Positions 1-8,523 of a DNA stretch of 58,133 nt are shown here, one piece after another. Below the pieces are notes generated by a model. The model saw nothing but the letters and a program-made list of their open reading frames with translations, searched no databases and was not told the DNA's origin. Position 1 is the first letter of the stretch. Each line of letters starts with the position of its first letter. Both the position numbers and the translations under genes were made by a program. Origin of the DNA: Thalassolituus marinus (GTDB taxonomy: Bacteria; Pseudomonadota; Gammaproteobacteria; Pseudomonadales; Oceanobacteraceae); assembly GCF_020320395.1 (NCBI RefSeq), contig NZ_JAEDAH010000046.1:13954-72086 (forward strand), written 5' to 3'.

Positions 1-13
1 AATCGTCGTTCAT
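1..13 (-). CDS. 5' end of an unidentified CDS leaving the window
   Basis: A CAT at 11-13 gives an ATG on the minus strand, followed by codons for Asn-Asp-Asp before the window ends. A GGAG Shine-Dalgarno core lies seven bases upstream on the minus strand, which makes this a convincing translation start. Only M-N-D-D is visible, so no product can be named. It is transcribed divergently from the structured RNA region to its right. Confidence 0.5.
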
Positions 14-97
14 TTCGGCGCTCCAGGATGCGAATAGCAACCTTGATGCTGCTCTTTAAAACAACTCAGTCGCTGAATTTTACTTTGCTGTGATCCG

Positions 98-103
98 TAT
101 AAT
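98..103 (+). promoter_or_regulatory. Consensus -10 box for the structured RNA region
   Basis: A perfect TATAAT lies at 98-103. The -35 region at the right distance (about 75-80) is poor, so the promoter may need an activator. Transcription would begin near 108-111, just before the run of strong hairpins, and a rho-independent terminator lies downstream on the same strand. Confidence 0.45.
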
Positions 104-108
104 CGGGC

Positions 109-467
109 TATGAGGTTGCTGCTAATAGCGCCTCTGGACTCGCCGCAGAAAGCGAAGTATTTCCGATCTGCCCGAAGGGACTCGGGCAAGCGGCCCCGGC
201 CATGGATGGCCGATGGGGCGCGTGGTCAGGAAATATCAAGTTTTCAAGGAATCACGAGCCAGGCAGCGCGAAGCGGGCCGGTTTTAGCTCCTGCAAAACC
301 TGCATTTCCGCCATCCATGGCGGTCAGGAGTCACGCCCGTCCGGCGAGAGGGGCGGTCCGACGTATCGGAAGGCCCCTCTATGAGGACATGGAGACTTGA
401 GTATTCCACAAAAGTTTGAAGAAAAACTCGTGGGACAGCAGGGCAGGTTTACCAGCCCTTTTTATTT
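109..467 (+). ncRNA. Candidate structured non-coding RNA, about 360 nt
   Basis: No convincing protein gene lies between 14 and 493, but the plus strand holds a series of perfect hairpins. These are 169-175/182-188 (7 bp, loop AGGGAC), 193-197/215-219 enclosing GGCC stems with loop AUGGAU (198-211), 308-314/317-323, and 347-354/373-380 enclosing 357-361/366-370. Segments 199-210 and 310-321 are perfect 12-nt reverse complements, so the two hairpin loops could kiss or form a long-range helix. A TATAAT lies upstream and a terminator downstream. I do not see the conserved cores of RNase P RNA, tmRNA, 6S or 4.5S RNA. Two hairpins carry ANGGAN hexaloops typical of CsrA/RsmA-binding RNAs, and GGA occurs ten times in total, so a Csr/Rsm-type sponge is one possibility. 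No TGTAAG-type GacA box is visible upstream. Confidence 0.5.
440..467 (+). terminator. Rho-independent terminator of the structured RNA
   Basis: GGGC at 441-444 pairs with GCCC at 455-458, with an inner GGT/ACC, and is followed directly by TTTTTATTT. The U-tract lies only on the plus-strand side, so it ends a rightward transcript and not the leftward thioesterase gene that finishes at 494. Confidence 0.6.
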
Positions 468-493
468 GTTCGCTCAGAAGCCTGTTCCAGCGT

Positions 494-901
494 TCACTTA
501 GGAACGCGGCGAATACGACCCTGCTCATCAATGGCGACGTAAACAAACACCGCATCAACCACTTTGCGGCGCTCATTGTCGTTCGGGTTGCGCGTCCACA
601 CTTCAATCGCAATACGAATCGATGAGCTGCCGATATCCAGCAGGCGGGTATAGAAGCATACGGCTGCGCCAACACGGATGGGTGACATAAACACCACAGA
701 TTCCAGTGCAACGTTCGCGATGCGTCCCTGAGCAACCCGGCTGGCAATGGTTTCTGCCGCGAGGTCCATCTGCGAGACTACCCAGCCACCGCTGATGTCG
801 CCGTGTGCATTGGTATCGTTTCGGCTTGGAATTAACCGGAGCGTGAGCTCGCCTTCCGGTTTCGGCTCGCAGTCGTCACGGGCCTCTGGCTGGTCATTCA
901 T
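494..901 (-). CDS. yciA: Acyl-CoA thioesterase, YciA family (hotdog fold)
   Basis: This is a predicted 135-residue cytosolic hotdog-fold thioesterase. The visible family signature is HGDISGGWVVSQMD, where the Asp after HG and the following Gly-rich turn belong to the CoA-thioester site of YciA enzymes. These hydrolyse a broad range of acyl-CoAs to free acid plus CoA. The frame stays open upstream to 973, but I chose the start MNDQPEARDD at 901. It gives normal family length, has a GGA core upstream, and the extra residues before it do not look like part of the fold. It stands alone between the structured RNA and the TRAP genes. Assignment to the family is strong; the physiological substrate is unknown. 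Confidence 0.85.
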   Translation of the reverse strand: MNDQPEARDDCEPKPEGELTLRLIPSRNDTNAHGDISGGWVVSQMDLAAETIASRVAQGRIANVALESVVFMSPIRVGAAVCFYTRLLDIGSSSIRIAIEVWTRNPNDNERRKVVDAVFVYVAIDEQGRIRRVPK

Positions 902-986
902 GGGAATTTCCGGGGTTAGAATTATTTTGTGCGGAGTGTACTGCTTTTCAGTCAGCAGCACACCCGGCAGCAATTAGACTTTGGGA

Positions 987-2363
987 TTAACCGTACAATT
1001 GATCCGGCAGCCAGGTCGCCAATTGCGGCATTGTTGCTAACAGGCCAAGTACAATCAGCTGAATAACGATGAAAGGAATCACGCCTTTGTAAATGGTACG
1101 GGTCGGCACAGATTCCGGCGCGACGCCACGCAGGTAGAACAGGGCGAAGCCGAATGGCGGCGTCAGGAATGAGGTCTGCAGGTTAATGGCGATCATAATA
1201 CCCAGCCATACCGGGTCGGCACCCAGCATAAACAGTACCGGGGCGACAATCGGCACCACCACGAAGGTGATCTCGATAAAGTCGAGAATAAATCCGAGCA
1301 GGAATATCACCAGCATCACCAGCAGCATGGCACTGAACAGGCCGCCCGGCAGGCTGGTAAACAGGCTGTGCACCAACTCCTCACCACCAAAGCCACGGAA
1401 TACCAATGAGAAGAGCGCGGCACCGATAAAGATCAGGAAGACCATGCTGGTCACCTGCAGCGTGGCATCCATAACTTCTTTCAGACGTTGCAGGTCAAAC
1501 TCACGATAGAGAATGGCCAGTAGCAGGGCGCCGCCGGCGCCAATACCTGCCGCTTCGGTAGGTGTGGCAATGCCCGCCAGAATGGAGCCCAGCACGGCAA
1601 TAATCAGCGCTAATGGCGGCAGCAGACCTTTTAACAGTTCCGCTATGAAGGCTGGGTTCAGTGGCGGACGATCAGCCACGGCCGGAGCTGCCTGCGGGCG
1701 GAACAGTGCAACCCCGCCGACATACAACAGATAGGCCGCGACCAGAATCAGGCCTGGTACCAGAGCACCGACAAACAGGTCGGCAACGGAGACGGTTTCC
1801 GGGCTGAAAATGCCCATTTTCAGCTGCGCCTGCTGATAGGAGCTGGACAGCACATCACCGAGAATAATCAGTGCGGTCGATGGGGGAATGATTTGCCCCA
1901 GAGTACCGGTTGCACAAATGTTGCCGGTGGCCAGTGCCGGACTATAGCCCTGACGCAGCATGGTCGGCAGCGAAATCAGTCCCATTGTCACCACGGTGGC
2001 ACCAATAATGCCGGTGCTGGCCGCCATCAGCATGCCAACCAGTACAACAGAGAAGCCCAACCCGCCACGTACCGGGCCGAACAGCAGCCCCATGTTGCGC
2101 AGCAGACGCTCGGCAATGCGGGATTTTTCCAGCATCACGCCCATAAATACGAACAGCGGCACGGCAATCAGAATCTGATTGCTGAGAATGCCAAACACCC
2201 GGTTTGGCAGCGCGTGCAGAAAGGCCATATCCAGGGTGCCGGTCAGTACACCCAGTCCGGCAAACAGCAGCGAGGTGCCGGCCAGAGTGAAGGCCACCGG
2301 GAAGCCGGCCATCAATACCAGACAGATAACAGCGAACAGCAATAACGGCATTAACTCAGCCAT
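987..2363 (-). CDS. dctM: TRAP transporter large membrane subunit (DctM family)
   Basis: This 458-residue, very hydrophobic protein has roughly a dozen membrane segments. It belongs to the DctM/TRAP large-permease family, which drives Na+- or H+-coupled import of carboxylates and related solutes from a periplasmic binding protein. Family-like stretches include the loop around GNICATGTLGQIIPPSTALI in the first half and FLTPPFGFALFYLRG near the C-terminus. The start MAELMPLLLF is set by an excellent AGGAGG site six bases upstream. Its ATG overlaps the end of the small-subunit gene by 8 bp, so translation is coupled. The frame is open further upstream to 2426, but that would run into dctQ. No binding-protein (DctP) gene is nearby. 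Confidence 0.9.
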   Translation of the reverse strand: MAELMPLLLFAVICLVLMAGFPVAFTLAGTSLLFAGLGVLTGTLDMAFLHALPNRVFGILSNQILIAVPLFVFMGVMLEKSRIAERLLRNMGLLFGPVRGGLGFSVVLVGMLMAASTGIIGATVVTMGLISLPTMLRQGYSPALATGNICATGTLGQIIPPSTALIILGDVLSSSYQQAQLKMGIFSPETVSVADLFVGALVPGLILVAAYLLYVGGVALFRPQAAPAVADRPPLNPAFIAELLKGLLPPLALIIAVLGSILAGIATPTEAAGIGAGGALLLAILYREFDLQRLKEVMDATLQVTSMVFLIFIGAALFSLVFRGFGGEELVHSLFTSLPGGLFSAMLLVMLVIFLLGFILDFIEITFVVVPIVAPVLFMLGADPVWLGIMIAINLQTSFLTPPFGFALFYLRGVAPESVPTRTIYKGVIPFIVIQLIVLGLLATMPQLATWLPDQLYG

Positions 2364-2889
2364 AGTGGGCCTCCTGCTCGCTATGCTTGTCTTCTGCGTC
2401 CTTACCGCCAGTGAAGGTGTTGCCAAATTCAGCCAGTGCCTGAATCAGCATCAGTACCGGCATCACCAGGATCAGCGTTTTCAGCAGGTAGACGAATGGC
2501 AGGCCGCCTGATTCCTGGGATTTTTCGCCAATCGCCCAGGCGCTGGCAACGTAGTCCCAGCTTACCCACAGCATGAACAGGCAGGTTGGAATCACCAGCA
2601 GCAGAATGCCTGCTCTGTCTACCAGAGCCTGACGTTTTGCTGGCCAGTTGCGATAGAACACGTCGACCCGCACATGGCCGCCCTGTTGCCAGGTATAAGC
2701 TGCACCCAGCATAAACAGCGAGGCATGCAGGTACATCACTGATTCCTGCAGAGCGATAGATGGCATATCAAAGGAGTAGCGCAGGATCACCACCAGGCAG
2801 GAGGCAATGACCATCAGCAGCGACAGCCAGCGAACGGCCTGACCGCTGCGGCGGGTAAACAGGTTGAGCAGATGCAGCAGATTCGTCAT
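2356..2889 (-). CDS. dctQ: TRAP transporter small membrane subunit (DctQ family)
   Basis: This 177-residue protein has four predicted membrane helices and matches the DctQ small subunit, the partner of the large permease encoded just downstream. Typical features are SIALQESVMYLHASLFMLG in the second helix region and the short HVRVDVFY loop. I prefer the start MTNLLHLLN at 2889, which has GGA six bases upstream. An alternative start at 2928 adds 13 residues and has no good ribosome site. The stop overlaps the dctM start. With no DctP here, the substrate cannot be inferred; the binding protein is presumably encoded beyond this window or was lost. Confidence 0.85.
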   Translation of the reverse strand: MTNLLHLLNLFTRRSGQAVRWLSLLMVIASCLVVILRYSFDMPSIALQESVMYLHASLFMLGAAYTWQQGGHVRVDVFYRNWPAKRQALVDRAGILLLVIPTCLFMLWVSWDYVASAWAIGEKSQESGGLPFVYLLKTLILVMPVLMLIQALAEFGNTFTGGKDAEDKHSEQEAHYG

Positions 2890-2995
2890 GTTCAATCCGG
2901 GAATATGAAAGCGGCGCATTATAGCCATGGATTGCTCAGGAATTAACCCGAAAGGCCTGTGAGCCGCATTAAATCTGGCTTCAGTGCTGGATCGG

Positions 2996-3069
2996 CTGTC
3001 ACATAAATGTCATCGTTGTGTCACAAAACGGCGAGTTGTCATATTTCTGTAACATACAAAACCAATAAT
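2996..3069 (+). promoter_or_regulatory. Pho-box array and promoter of pstS
   Basis: Seven-base PhoB repeats follow CTGTCAY spacing: CTGTCAC (2996-3002), ATGTCAT (3007-3013) and GTGTCAC (3018-3024), at an exact 11-bp period. After an 11-base gap comes a second box, TTGTCAT (3036-3042) plus CTGTAAC (3047-3053). A -10-like AATAAT starts 10 bases after the last repeat (3064-3069), the spacing expected when PhoB replaces the -35 contact. This predicts strong induction of pstS, and by readthrough the pst operon, during phosphate starvation. Confidence 0.85.
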
Positions 3070-3132
3070 GGCGCCATCCAAAATCACCATGATCCGATAA
3101 ACAACGGGTTCGGTTTAATAAAGGAAGCGACA

Positions 3133-4179
3133 ATGAAAAAAGCTCTGTTAACTGGTGCGGCTCTGCTGGCCTCTGTAATGAGCACTACTGCTCAGGCACA
3201 GCGTGACTATATCAGCATCGTAGGTTCTTCTACTGTTTACCCGTTCTCTACTGTTGTAGCTGAGCGTTTTGGTAAGTCTACCGACTTCCGCACTCCTAAG
3301 GTTGAATCAACCGGTTCCGGCGGTGGTCTGAAGCTGTTCTGTAGCGGTGTGGGTGATGCAACTCCTGATATCACCAACGCTTCCCGTCGCATCAAGTCGT
3401 CCGAAGTGGAGCTGTGCGCTAAGAACGGTATCGATGAAATCGTTGAAGTAACCATCGGTTTTGACGGTATTGCTTTCGCAAACTCAGCTAAAGCAGAGCA
3501 CATGAGCATCTCTCGTAAGGATATGTTCCTGGCGCTGGCGAAAATGGTTCCAGCCACTGACGGTTCAGAAACCCTGATCGAAAACCCTTACAAAACCTGG
3601 AAAGACGTCAACCCTGTCCTGCCAGCGAAGAAAATTGAAGTTCTGGGTCCACCACCAACATCCGGTACCCGTGACGCATTCGCTGAACTGGCTATGGAAG
3701 GTGGCTGTAAGCAGTTCCCGTTCATCGCTGCGATGAAGAGCGATGACAAGAACAAGTACAAAGCGGTTTGTCACGGTGTTCGTGAAGACGGTGCGTACAT
3801 TGAAGCAGGCGAAAACGACAACCTGATCGTACAGAAACTGGTTGCTAACCCGGATGCATTCGGCATCTTCGGCTTCAGCTTCCTGGAGCAGAACGCAGAT
3901 AAGGTGCAGGGTTCGACTGTAGACGGTAAACTGCCGACCTTCGACAACATCGCAGAAGGCGCTTACCCGGTAAGCCGTTCACTGTACTTCTACGTGAAGA
4001 AAGCTCACATCGGTGTGATTCCTGGTATCGAAGAGTACCTGGCTGAGTTCACTTCCGAGCGTGCAATGGGTGAAGATGGTTACCTGGCGGACAAAGGTAT
4101 GATTCCTCTGACTGAGGACGCATACAACGAGGTTGTAGAGTCTGTTAAAGCACTGACTCCACTGTCTCTGAAGAAGTAA
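3133..4179 (+). CDS. pstS: Phosphate ABC transporter periplasmic binding protein PstS
   Basis: This 348-residue protein captures inorganic phosphate in the periplasm for the PstCAB importer. It begins with a signal peptide (MKKALLTGAALLASVMSTTAQA, cut near residue 22). The mature part opens with YISIVGSSTVYPFSTVVAE, the PstS phosphate-binding loop, followed by ESTGSGGG and later PPPTSGTRDAF, which supply further phosphate ligands. The start at 3133 has an AAGGAAG ribosome site; the frame is open upstream to 3007, but that lies inside the Pho-box promoter. It is the first gene of pstSCAB-phoU and is separated from pstC by a terminator-like hairpin, which fits the usual excess of PstS over the membrane subunits. 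Confidence 0.95.
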   Translation: MKKALLTGAALLASVMSTTAQAQRDYISIVGSSTVYPFSTVVAERFGKSTDFRTPKVESTGSGGGLKLFCSGVGDATPDITNASRRIKSSEVELCAKNGIDEIVEVTIGFDGIAFANSAKAEHMSISRKDMFLALAKMVPATDGSETLIENPYKTWKDVNPVLPAKKIEVLGPPPTSGTRDAFAELAMEGGCKQFPFIAAMKSDDKNKYKAVCHGVREDGAYIEAGENDNLIVQKLVANPDAFGIFGFSFLEQNADKVQGSTVDGKLPTFDNIAEGAYPVSRSLYFYVKKAHIGVIPGIEEYLAEFTSERAMGEDGYLADKGMIPLTEDAYNEVVESVKALTPLSLKK

Positions 4180-4204
4180 TCGCGAGTCGTCGACCCGCAG
4201 TGAA

Positions 4205-4230
4205 AGCCGAGGCCAAAGCCTCGGCTTTTG
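4205..4230 (+). terminator. Attenuating terminator between pstS and pstC
   Basis: AGCCGAGG (4205-4212) pairs with CCTCGGCT (4219-4226), followed by TTT. The U-tract is short, so partial readthrough into pstC is likely, letting pstS be expressed above pstCAB. Confidence 0.65.
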
Positions 4231-4262
4231 CATGTCAAAAACTTACATCAGATCAATGACCG

Positions 4263-5636
4263 ATGAACTACAGTAGCCTGATTATTGTGGTTCTGATTCT
4301 GCTCGGAGCAGGTTACCTGCTGGGCCGGAACAGAGCTCGCGCTATCGCCGGACAGGGAGTGAAATTACACTCCCTGCCAACCCATTACGGTGCCCTGGTC
4401 GCACTGTGGACAGGCCTCCCACCGCTGCTGCTTTTGCTGTTGTGGGCATTGGCGGAAGGTCCAGTCGTTGATCACCTGCTGGTGGCTCAATTGCCCGAGG
4501 CCGTTCAACAGGGAAGTTCTGCGGATATCCAGCTGGCGATCAGCAAAGTCCATAACCTGGCATCAGCCGCTGGCGTGGGTGCCGTAGCTGAACTTCAACC
4601 AGCCGTAGAACACCTGGTGGCTCTGGAGTCCCGCGCCAATATTCTGCACTCCGGAGTCGTGCTGTCGCTTGCGCTGCTCGGTGTGGCAGTGACCTGGCGT
4701 CGGGTTCAGCCGCAACTGCGTGCCCGTTCAGAGGTTGAGGGTATTGTTCGTAAGCTGCTGTTTGCCAGCTCTGGTATCGCGGTACTGACAACCCTGGGCA
4801 TTCTGGCCTCGGTGCTGTTTGAAGCCTGGATGTTCTTCGGCAAAGTCAGCGTGTTTGAGTTCCTGTTTGGTACCAGCTGGTCGCCGCAGATTGCTCTGCG
4901 CGCTGATCAGTCAGGCTCCTCCGGTAGCTTTGGTGCTGTACCGCTGTTTGCTGGTACCTTGCTGATTTCTGCCATCGCCATGTTTATTGCAGTGCCGATT
5001 GGTCTGATGTCGGCCATTTATCTGTCTGAATATGCCAGTCCGCGTGTACGTTCCTACGCCAAGCCGGCACTGGAAATTCTCGCCGGTATCCCGACCGTGG
5101 TTTACGGTTTCTTCGCGGCACTGACCGTTGCTCCGGTTATTCGTAGTATTGGTGCCAGCTGGGGACTGGAAGTTTCTTCTGAAAGTGCGCTGGCAGCCGG
5201 CCTTGTTATGGGTGTAATGATCATCCCATTCGTATCCTCACTGTCTGATGACGTGATTAACGCTGTGCCGCAGTCGTTGCGTGACGGCAGTTATGGTCTG
5301 GGCGCAACCCGCAGCGAAACGGTTCGTCAGGTGGTTATTCCGGCGGCACTGCCGGGTATCGTTGGTGCAGTGATGCTGGCGGTTTCCCGTGCGATTGGTG
5401 AAACCATGATTGTAGCCATGGCTGCAGGTCTGGCGGCAAACCTGACACTGAACCCGCTGGATAGTGTAACGACGGTTACGGTTCAGATCGTTACCCTGCT
5501 GGTCGGTGACCAGGAATTCGATTCACCGAAAACGCTGGCTGCGTTTGCACTGGGTCTGGTGCTGTTCCTCGTGACCCTGGTGCTGAACTATGTCGCTCTG
5601 AAAATTGTGCAGAAATACCGGGAACAATATGACTGA
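4263..5636 (+). CDS. pstC: Phosphate ABC transporter permease PstC (long form)
   Basis: This 457-residue inner-membrane permease subunit is longer than enteric PstC (about 320 residues) because of an N-terminal extension with extra membrane segments, as in Pseudomonas-type proteins. The core permease half shows FAGTLLISAIAMFIAVPIGL and LPAALPGIVGAVMLAVSRAIGET, which contains the EAA-type loop that docks with PstB. It overlaps pstA by 8 bp at its 3' end, so the pair is translationally coupled. It forms the phosphate channel together with PstA. Confidence 0.95.
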   Translation: MNYSSLIIVVLILLGAGYLLGRNRARAIAGQGVKLHSLPTHYGALVALWTGLPPLLLLLLWALAEGPVVDHLLVAQLPEAVQQGSSADIQLAISKVHNLASAAGVGAVAELQPAVEHLVALESRANILHSGVVLSLALLGVAVTWRRVQPQLRARSEVEGIVRKLLFASSGIAVLTTLGILASVLFEAWMFFGKVSVFEFLFGTSWSPQIALRADQSGSSGSFGAVPLFAGTLLISAIAMFIAVPIGLMSAIYLSEYASPRVRSYAKPALEILAGIPTVVYGFFAALTVAPVIRSIGASWGLEVSSESALAAGLVMGVMIIPFVSSLSDDVINAVPQSLRDGSYGLGATRSETVRQVVIPAALPGIVGAVMLAVSRAIGETMIVAMAAGLAANLTLNPLDSVTTVTVQIVTLLVGDQEFDSPKTLAAFALGLVLFLVTLVLNYVALKIVQKYREQYD

Positions 5637-6909
5637 TACATCGATGACTACTCGTCAAAAAGTAGAGGCCAGCATGAAGCGTCGCCGCTCGGCGGAAAAG
5701 CGTTTCCGTGTCTATGGTCTGATTTCTGTGCTGTTCGGCCTGCTGTGTCTGGTGGTGCTGTTTGGTGACATTTTGTCCAAAGGTCTGGCGGCGTTTTCGC
5801 AAACCGTTATCCGTACTGAAGTGGTACTGGATGCCGACTATCTGGGACTGAATAAAAACTCCAGCAGTGACGAAATCCGTGCAGCCAACTTTGAAGGTCT
5901 GCTGAAAAATCACTTTAAGGAAATGGTTCAGCCGGACGGTCGTAAAGAGCGTCGTCAGCTGTATTCCATGATCAGTGCTGGTGCCGCCTGGCAGCTGATT
6001 GAAGCGGTACAGGCAAATCCGGGACTGATTGGTCAGGCGGTGACCTTTGACCTGATCGCCGATGACGATGTTGATCAGTGGCTCAAACACGACCGCGGTG
6101 TGGAAGGCATTAACACCCGTATGTCTGAAGTCCAGATTGCATGGATGGAAAGCTGGATCGAACAGGGCATGCTGACGACTCGCTTCAACACGCTGTTTTT
6201 CACCAATGGTGATTCTCGTGAGCCAGAGCTGGCCGGTATTCATGGTGCGATTAAAGGTACCTTCCTGACCCTGCTGGTAACCTTCCTGCTGTCTTTCCCG
6301 ATTGGTGTTGCTGCGGCAATCTATCTGGAAGAATTTGCGCCGAAGAACCGCATCACGGAAATTGTTGAAATCAACATCAACAACCTGGCTGCGGTACCGT
6401 CTATTACGTTCGGTCTGCTGGGTCTGGCGATCTTTATCAATATCTTTGGTGTTTCCCGTTCAACACCGCTGGTGGGTGGTCTGGTACTGACACTGATGAC
6501 GCTGCCAACCATCATTATTTCTGGTCGTGCGGCGATTAAAGCGGTTCCACCGTCTATTCGTGAAGCGGCCTTTGGTCTGGGTGCATCGAAAGTACAGGTG
6601 GTTTTCCATCACGTACTGCCGCTGGCTCTGCCAGGTATGCTGACTGGTACCATTATTGGTATGGCCCAGGCGCTGGGTGAAACGGCACCGTTGCTGATGA
6701 TTGGTATGATTGCTTTTGTGGTGGACGTACCGGGCTTTATTAATGACCCATCCACCGTGCTGCCTGTTCAGATTTTCCTCTGGTCAGACAGCCCTGAACG
6801 CGCCTTTACCGAGCGCACCTCCGGAGCCATTATTGTCCTGCTGGGCTTCCTGGTGGTTATGAACACAGCTGCCGTGATGCTGCGTCGCCGTCTTGAGCGT
6901 CGTTGGTAA
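5629..6909 (+). CDS. pstA: Phosphate ABC transporter permease PstA (long form)
   Basis: This 426-residue permease partners PstC. One N-terminal membrane helix is followed by a large periplasmic insert (about residues 60-190) before the five-helix permease core, the long form found in Pseudomonas relatives. The core has TFLLSFPIGVAAAIYLEEFA and HVLPLALPGMLTGTIIGMAQ with GETAP, the coupling loop for PstB. The start MTDTSMTTRQ lies at 5629 inside the pstC stop region with GGGA upstream; the frame is open from 5605, but that would sit inside pstC with no ribosome site. Confidence 0.95.
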   Translation: MTDTSMTTRQKVEASMKRRRSAEKRFRVYGLISVLFGLLCLVVLFGDILSKGLAAFSQTVIRTEVVLDADYLGLNKNSSSDEIRAANFEGLLKNHFKEMVQPDGRKERRQLYSMISAGAAWQLIEAVQANPGLIGQAVTFDLIADDDVDQWLKHDRGVEGINTRMSEVQIAWMESWIEQGMLTTRFNTLFFTNGDSREPELAGIHGAIKGTFLTLLVTFLLSFPIGVAAAIYLEEFAPKNRITEIVEININNLAAVPSITFGLLGLAIFINIFGVSRSTPLVGGLVLTLMTLPTIIISGRAAIKAVPPSIREAAFGLGASKVQVVFHHVLPLALPGMLTGTIIGMAQALGETAPLLMIGMIAFVVDVPGFINDPSTVLPVQIFLWSDSPERAFTERTSGAIIVLLGFLVVMNTAAVMLRRRLERRW

Positions 6910-6942
6910 CAGGTAACGAATACAAGATCTGGATTACGAATT

Positions 6943-7746
6943 ATGAGCATCATTGAAAACCATACAACCTGTGGCTCGCCACTGGTCGAAAGCCCGAAAC
7001 TGACAGCCCGTAATGTCGGTGTTTTTTATGGCGAGAAACAGGCAATTTTCGATGTCAGCCTGGACATCGGTTCCAACGAAGTTATCGCCCTGATTGGACC
7101 TTCTGGTTGTGGTAAGTCGACTTTCCTGCGCTGTCTGAACCGCATGAACGACACCATCGATATCTGCAGCGTGACCGGCAAGATCGAACTGGATAACGAA
7201 GATATCTACGACCCGAAAGTGGATGTTGTACCGCTGCGTGCTCGCGTTGGTATGGTGTTCCAGAAACCAAACCCGTTCCCGAAATCAATCTACGACAATA
7301 TCGCTTATGGTCCGCGTATTCACGGTCTGGCGCACTCCCGGGTTGATCTGGATGAAATCGTAGAGAAGAGCCTGCAGCGTGCAGGTCTGTGGAATGAAGT
7401 TAAGGATCGTCTGCACGCACCTGGCACAGGTCTGTCCGGTGGTCAGCAGCAGCGTCTGTGTATTGCGCGTACCATTGCCGTTGATCCGGAAGTTATTCTG
7501 ATGGACGAACCATGTTCTGCACTGGATCCTATTGCAACCGCTAAAATTGAAGAGCTGATCGATGAGCTGCGTGAAAATTACACCATCGCTATCGTAACGC
7601 ACTCTATGCAGCAGGCAGCTCGTGTATCTCAGCGTACCGCGTACTTCCACATGGGTCAGCTGATTGAAGTTAACCCAACGGATCAGGTGTTCACTACACC
7701 CGAGCACTCATTAACAGAAGCCTACATTACCGGCCGGTTCGGTTAA
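6943..7746 (+). CDS. pstB: Phosphate ABC transporter ATPase PstB
   Basis: This 267-residue cytoplasmic ATPase powers phosphate import. Walker A is GPSGCGKST (about residues 52-60), the ABC signature is LSGGQQQR (about 164-171), and Walker B is VILMDEP with the catalytic Glu in DEP (about 184-190). The switch His follows in [18 protein letters not shown] and the conserved FQKPNPFP are PstB-typical. It lies 33 bases after pstA and 11 bases before phoU in the same operon. Confidence 0.97.
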   Translation: MSIIENHTTCGSPLVESPKLTARNVGVFYGEKQAIFDVSLDIGSNEVIALIGPSGCGKSTFLRCLNRMNDTIDICSVTGKIELDNEDIYDPKVDVVPLRARVGMVFQKPNPFPKSIYDNIAYGPRIHGLAHSRVDLDEIVEKSLQRAGLWNEVKDRLHAPGTGLSGGQQQRLCIARTIAVDPEVILMDEPCSALDPIATAKIEELIDELRENYTIAIVTHSMQQAARVSQRTAYFHMGQLIEVNPTDQVFTTPEHSLTEAYITGRFG

Positions 7747-7757
7747 GGGGACGTCAG

Positions 7758-8468
7758 ATGGAAATGAATTTTAATCAGCACATTTCCGGTCAGTTTAATG
7801 CTGACCTGGAAGCCATCCGTAATCACATGATGGGCATGGGTGGTCTGGTCGAGCGTCAGGTCGCTAATGCTATCGAAGCGATCTGTTCAGGCGATACCCG
7901 CCTGGCCGATGAAGTCATCCGCCGCGAAGACGAAGTGGATAAGCTGGAAGTAGCAATCGATCACGAATGCACCCAGATTCTGGTGCGTCGCCAGCCGGCC
8001 GCATCTGACCTGCGTATGGTTCTGGCCGTATCCCGTGTTGTACGCGACCTCGAGCGTATTGGCGACGAAGCCAGCAAAGTGGCCTTCCATGCGCTGGAAG
8101 TTGGTGACAGTGCCAACACGCAACTGTGTCAGCAGGCGATGCGTTATATGGGTGCGGAAGTTGTAAAAATGATTTCCGGTGCACTTGATGCATTCACCCG
8201 TCATGACGTGGAAGGTGCCGTCGAAGTGGTGCGTACCGATAAGCGCGTGGATCAGCAGTATGCTTCTGCTCTGCGTGAGCTGATCACCTATATGATGGAA
8301 GATCCGCGTTCTATTGGTCAGGCAATCAATATTCTGTGGATTCTGCGAGCCATCGAACGTATTGGTGACCACGCGCGTAATATTTCTGAACAGGTGATTT
8401 ACCTGGTGAAAGGTACGGACGTTCGTCACAGCTCTCTGACTGAAATCGAAGAGCAGGCGAAAGACTGA
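7758..8468 (+). CDS. phoU: Phosphate signalling and transport regulator PhoU
   Basis: This 236-residue all-helical cytosolic protein restrains Pst transport and keeps the PhoR/PhoB system off when phosphate is plentiful. It has the two PhoU repeats, each with an ExxxD-type metal-binding helix pattern: VRDLERIGDEASKVA in the first and LRAIERIGDHARNISEQ in the second. The start has AAGGGGA upstream. It is the last gene of the pst operon and is closed by a strong terminator. Confidence 0.96.
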   Translation: MEMNFNQHISGQFNADLEAIRNHMMGMGGLVERQVANAIEAICSGDTRLADEVIRREDEVDKLEVAIDHECTQILVRRQPAASDLRMVLAVSRVVRDLERIGDEASKVAFHALEVGDSANTQLCQQAMRYMGAEVVKMISGALDAFTRHDVEGAVEVVRTDKRVDQQYASALRELITYMMEDPRSIGQAINILWILRAIERIGDHARNISEQVIYLVKGTDVRHSSLTEIEEQAKD

Positions 8469-8480
8469 TTTGCACCTGAA

Positions 8481-8521
8481 AAAAGGCCGCCCGGGAATTT
8501 ATCCCTGGCGGCCTTTTTTAT
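8481..8521. terminator. Terminator at the end of pstSCAB-phoU
   Basis: GGCCGCC (8486-8492) pairs with GGCGGCC (8508-8514), with an additional inner GGGA/TCCC pairing. It is preceded by A6 and followed by T7, so it can stop transcription in both directions, but here it serves the rightward operon. Confidence 0.9.
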
Positions 8522-8523
8522 GC

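Noticed and set aside
110-400. Open frame of 96 codons beginning right after the -10 box
   Set aside because: It starts where transcription would begin, has no ribosome site, reads as low-complexity Arg/Pro/Ala-rich protein, and overlaps perfect RNA hairpins. A non-coding RNA explains the region better.
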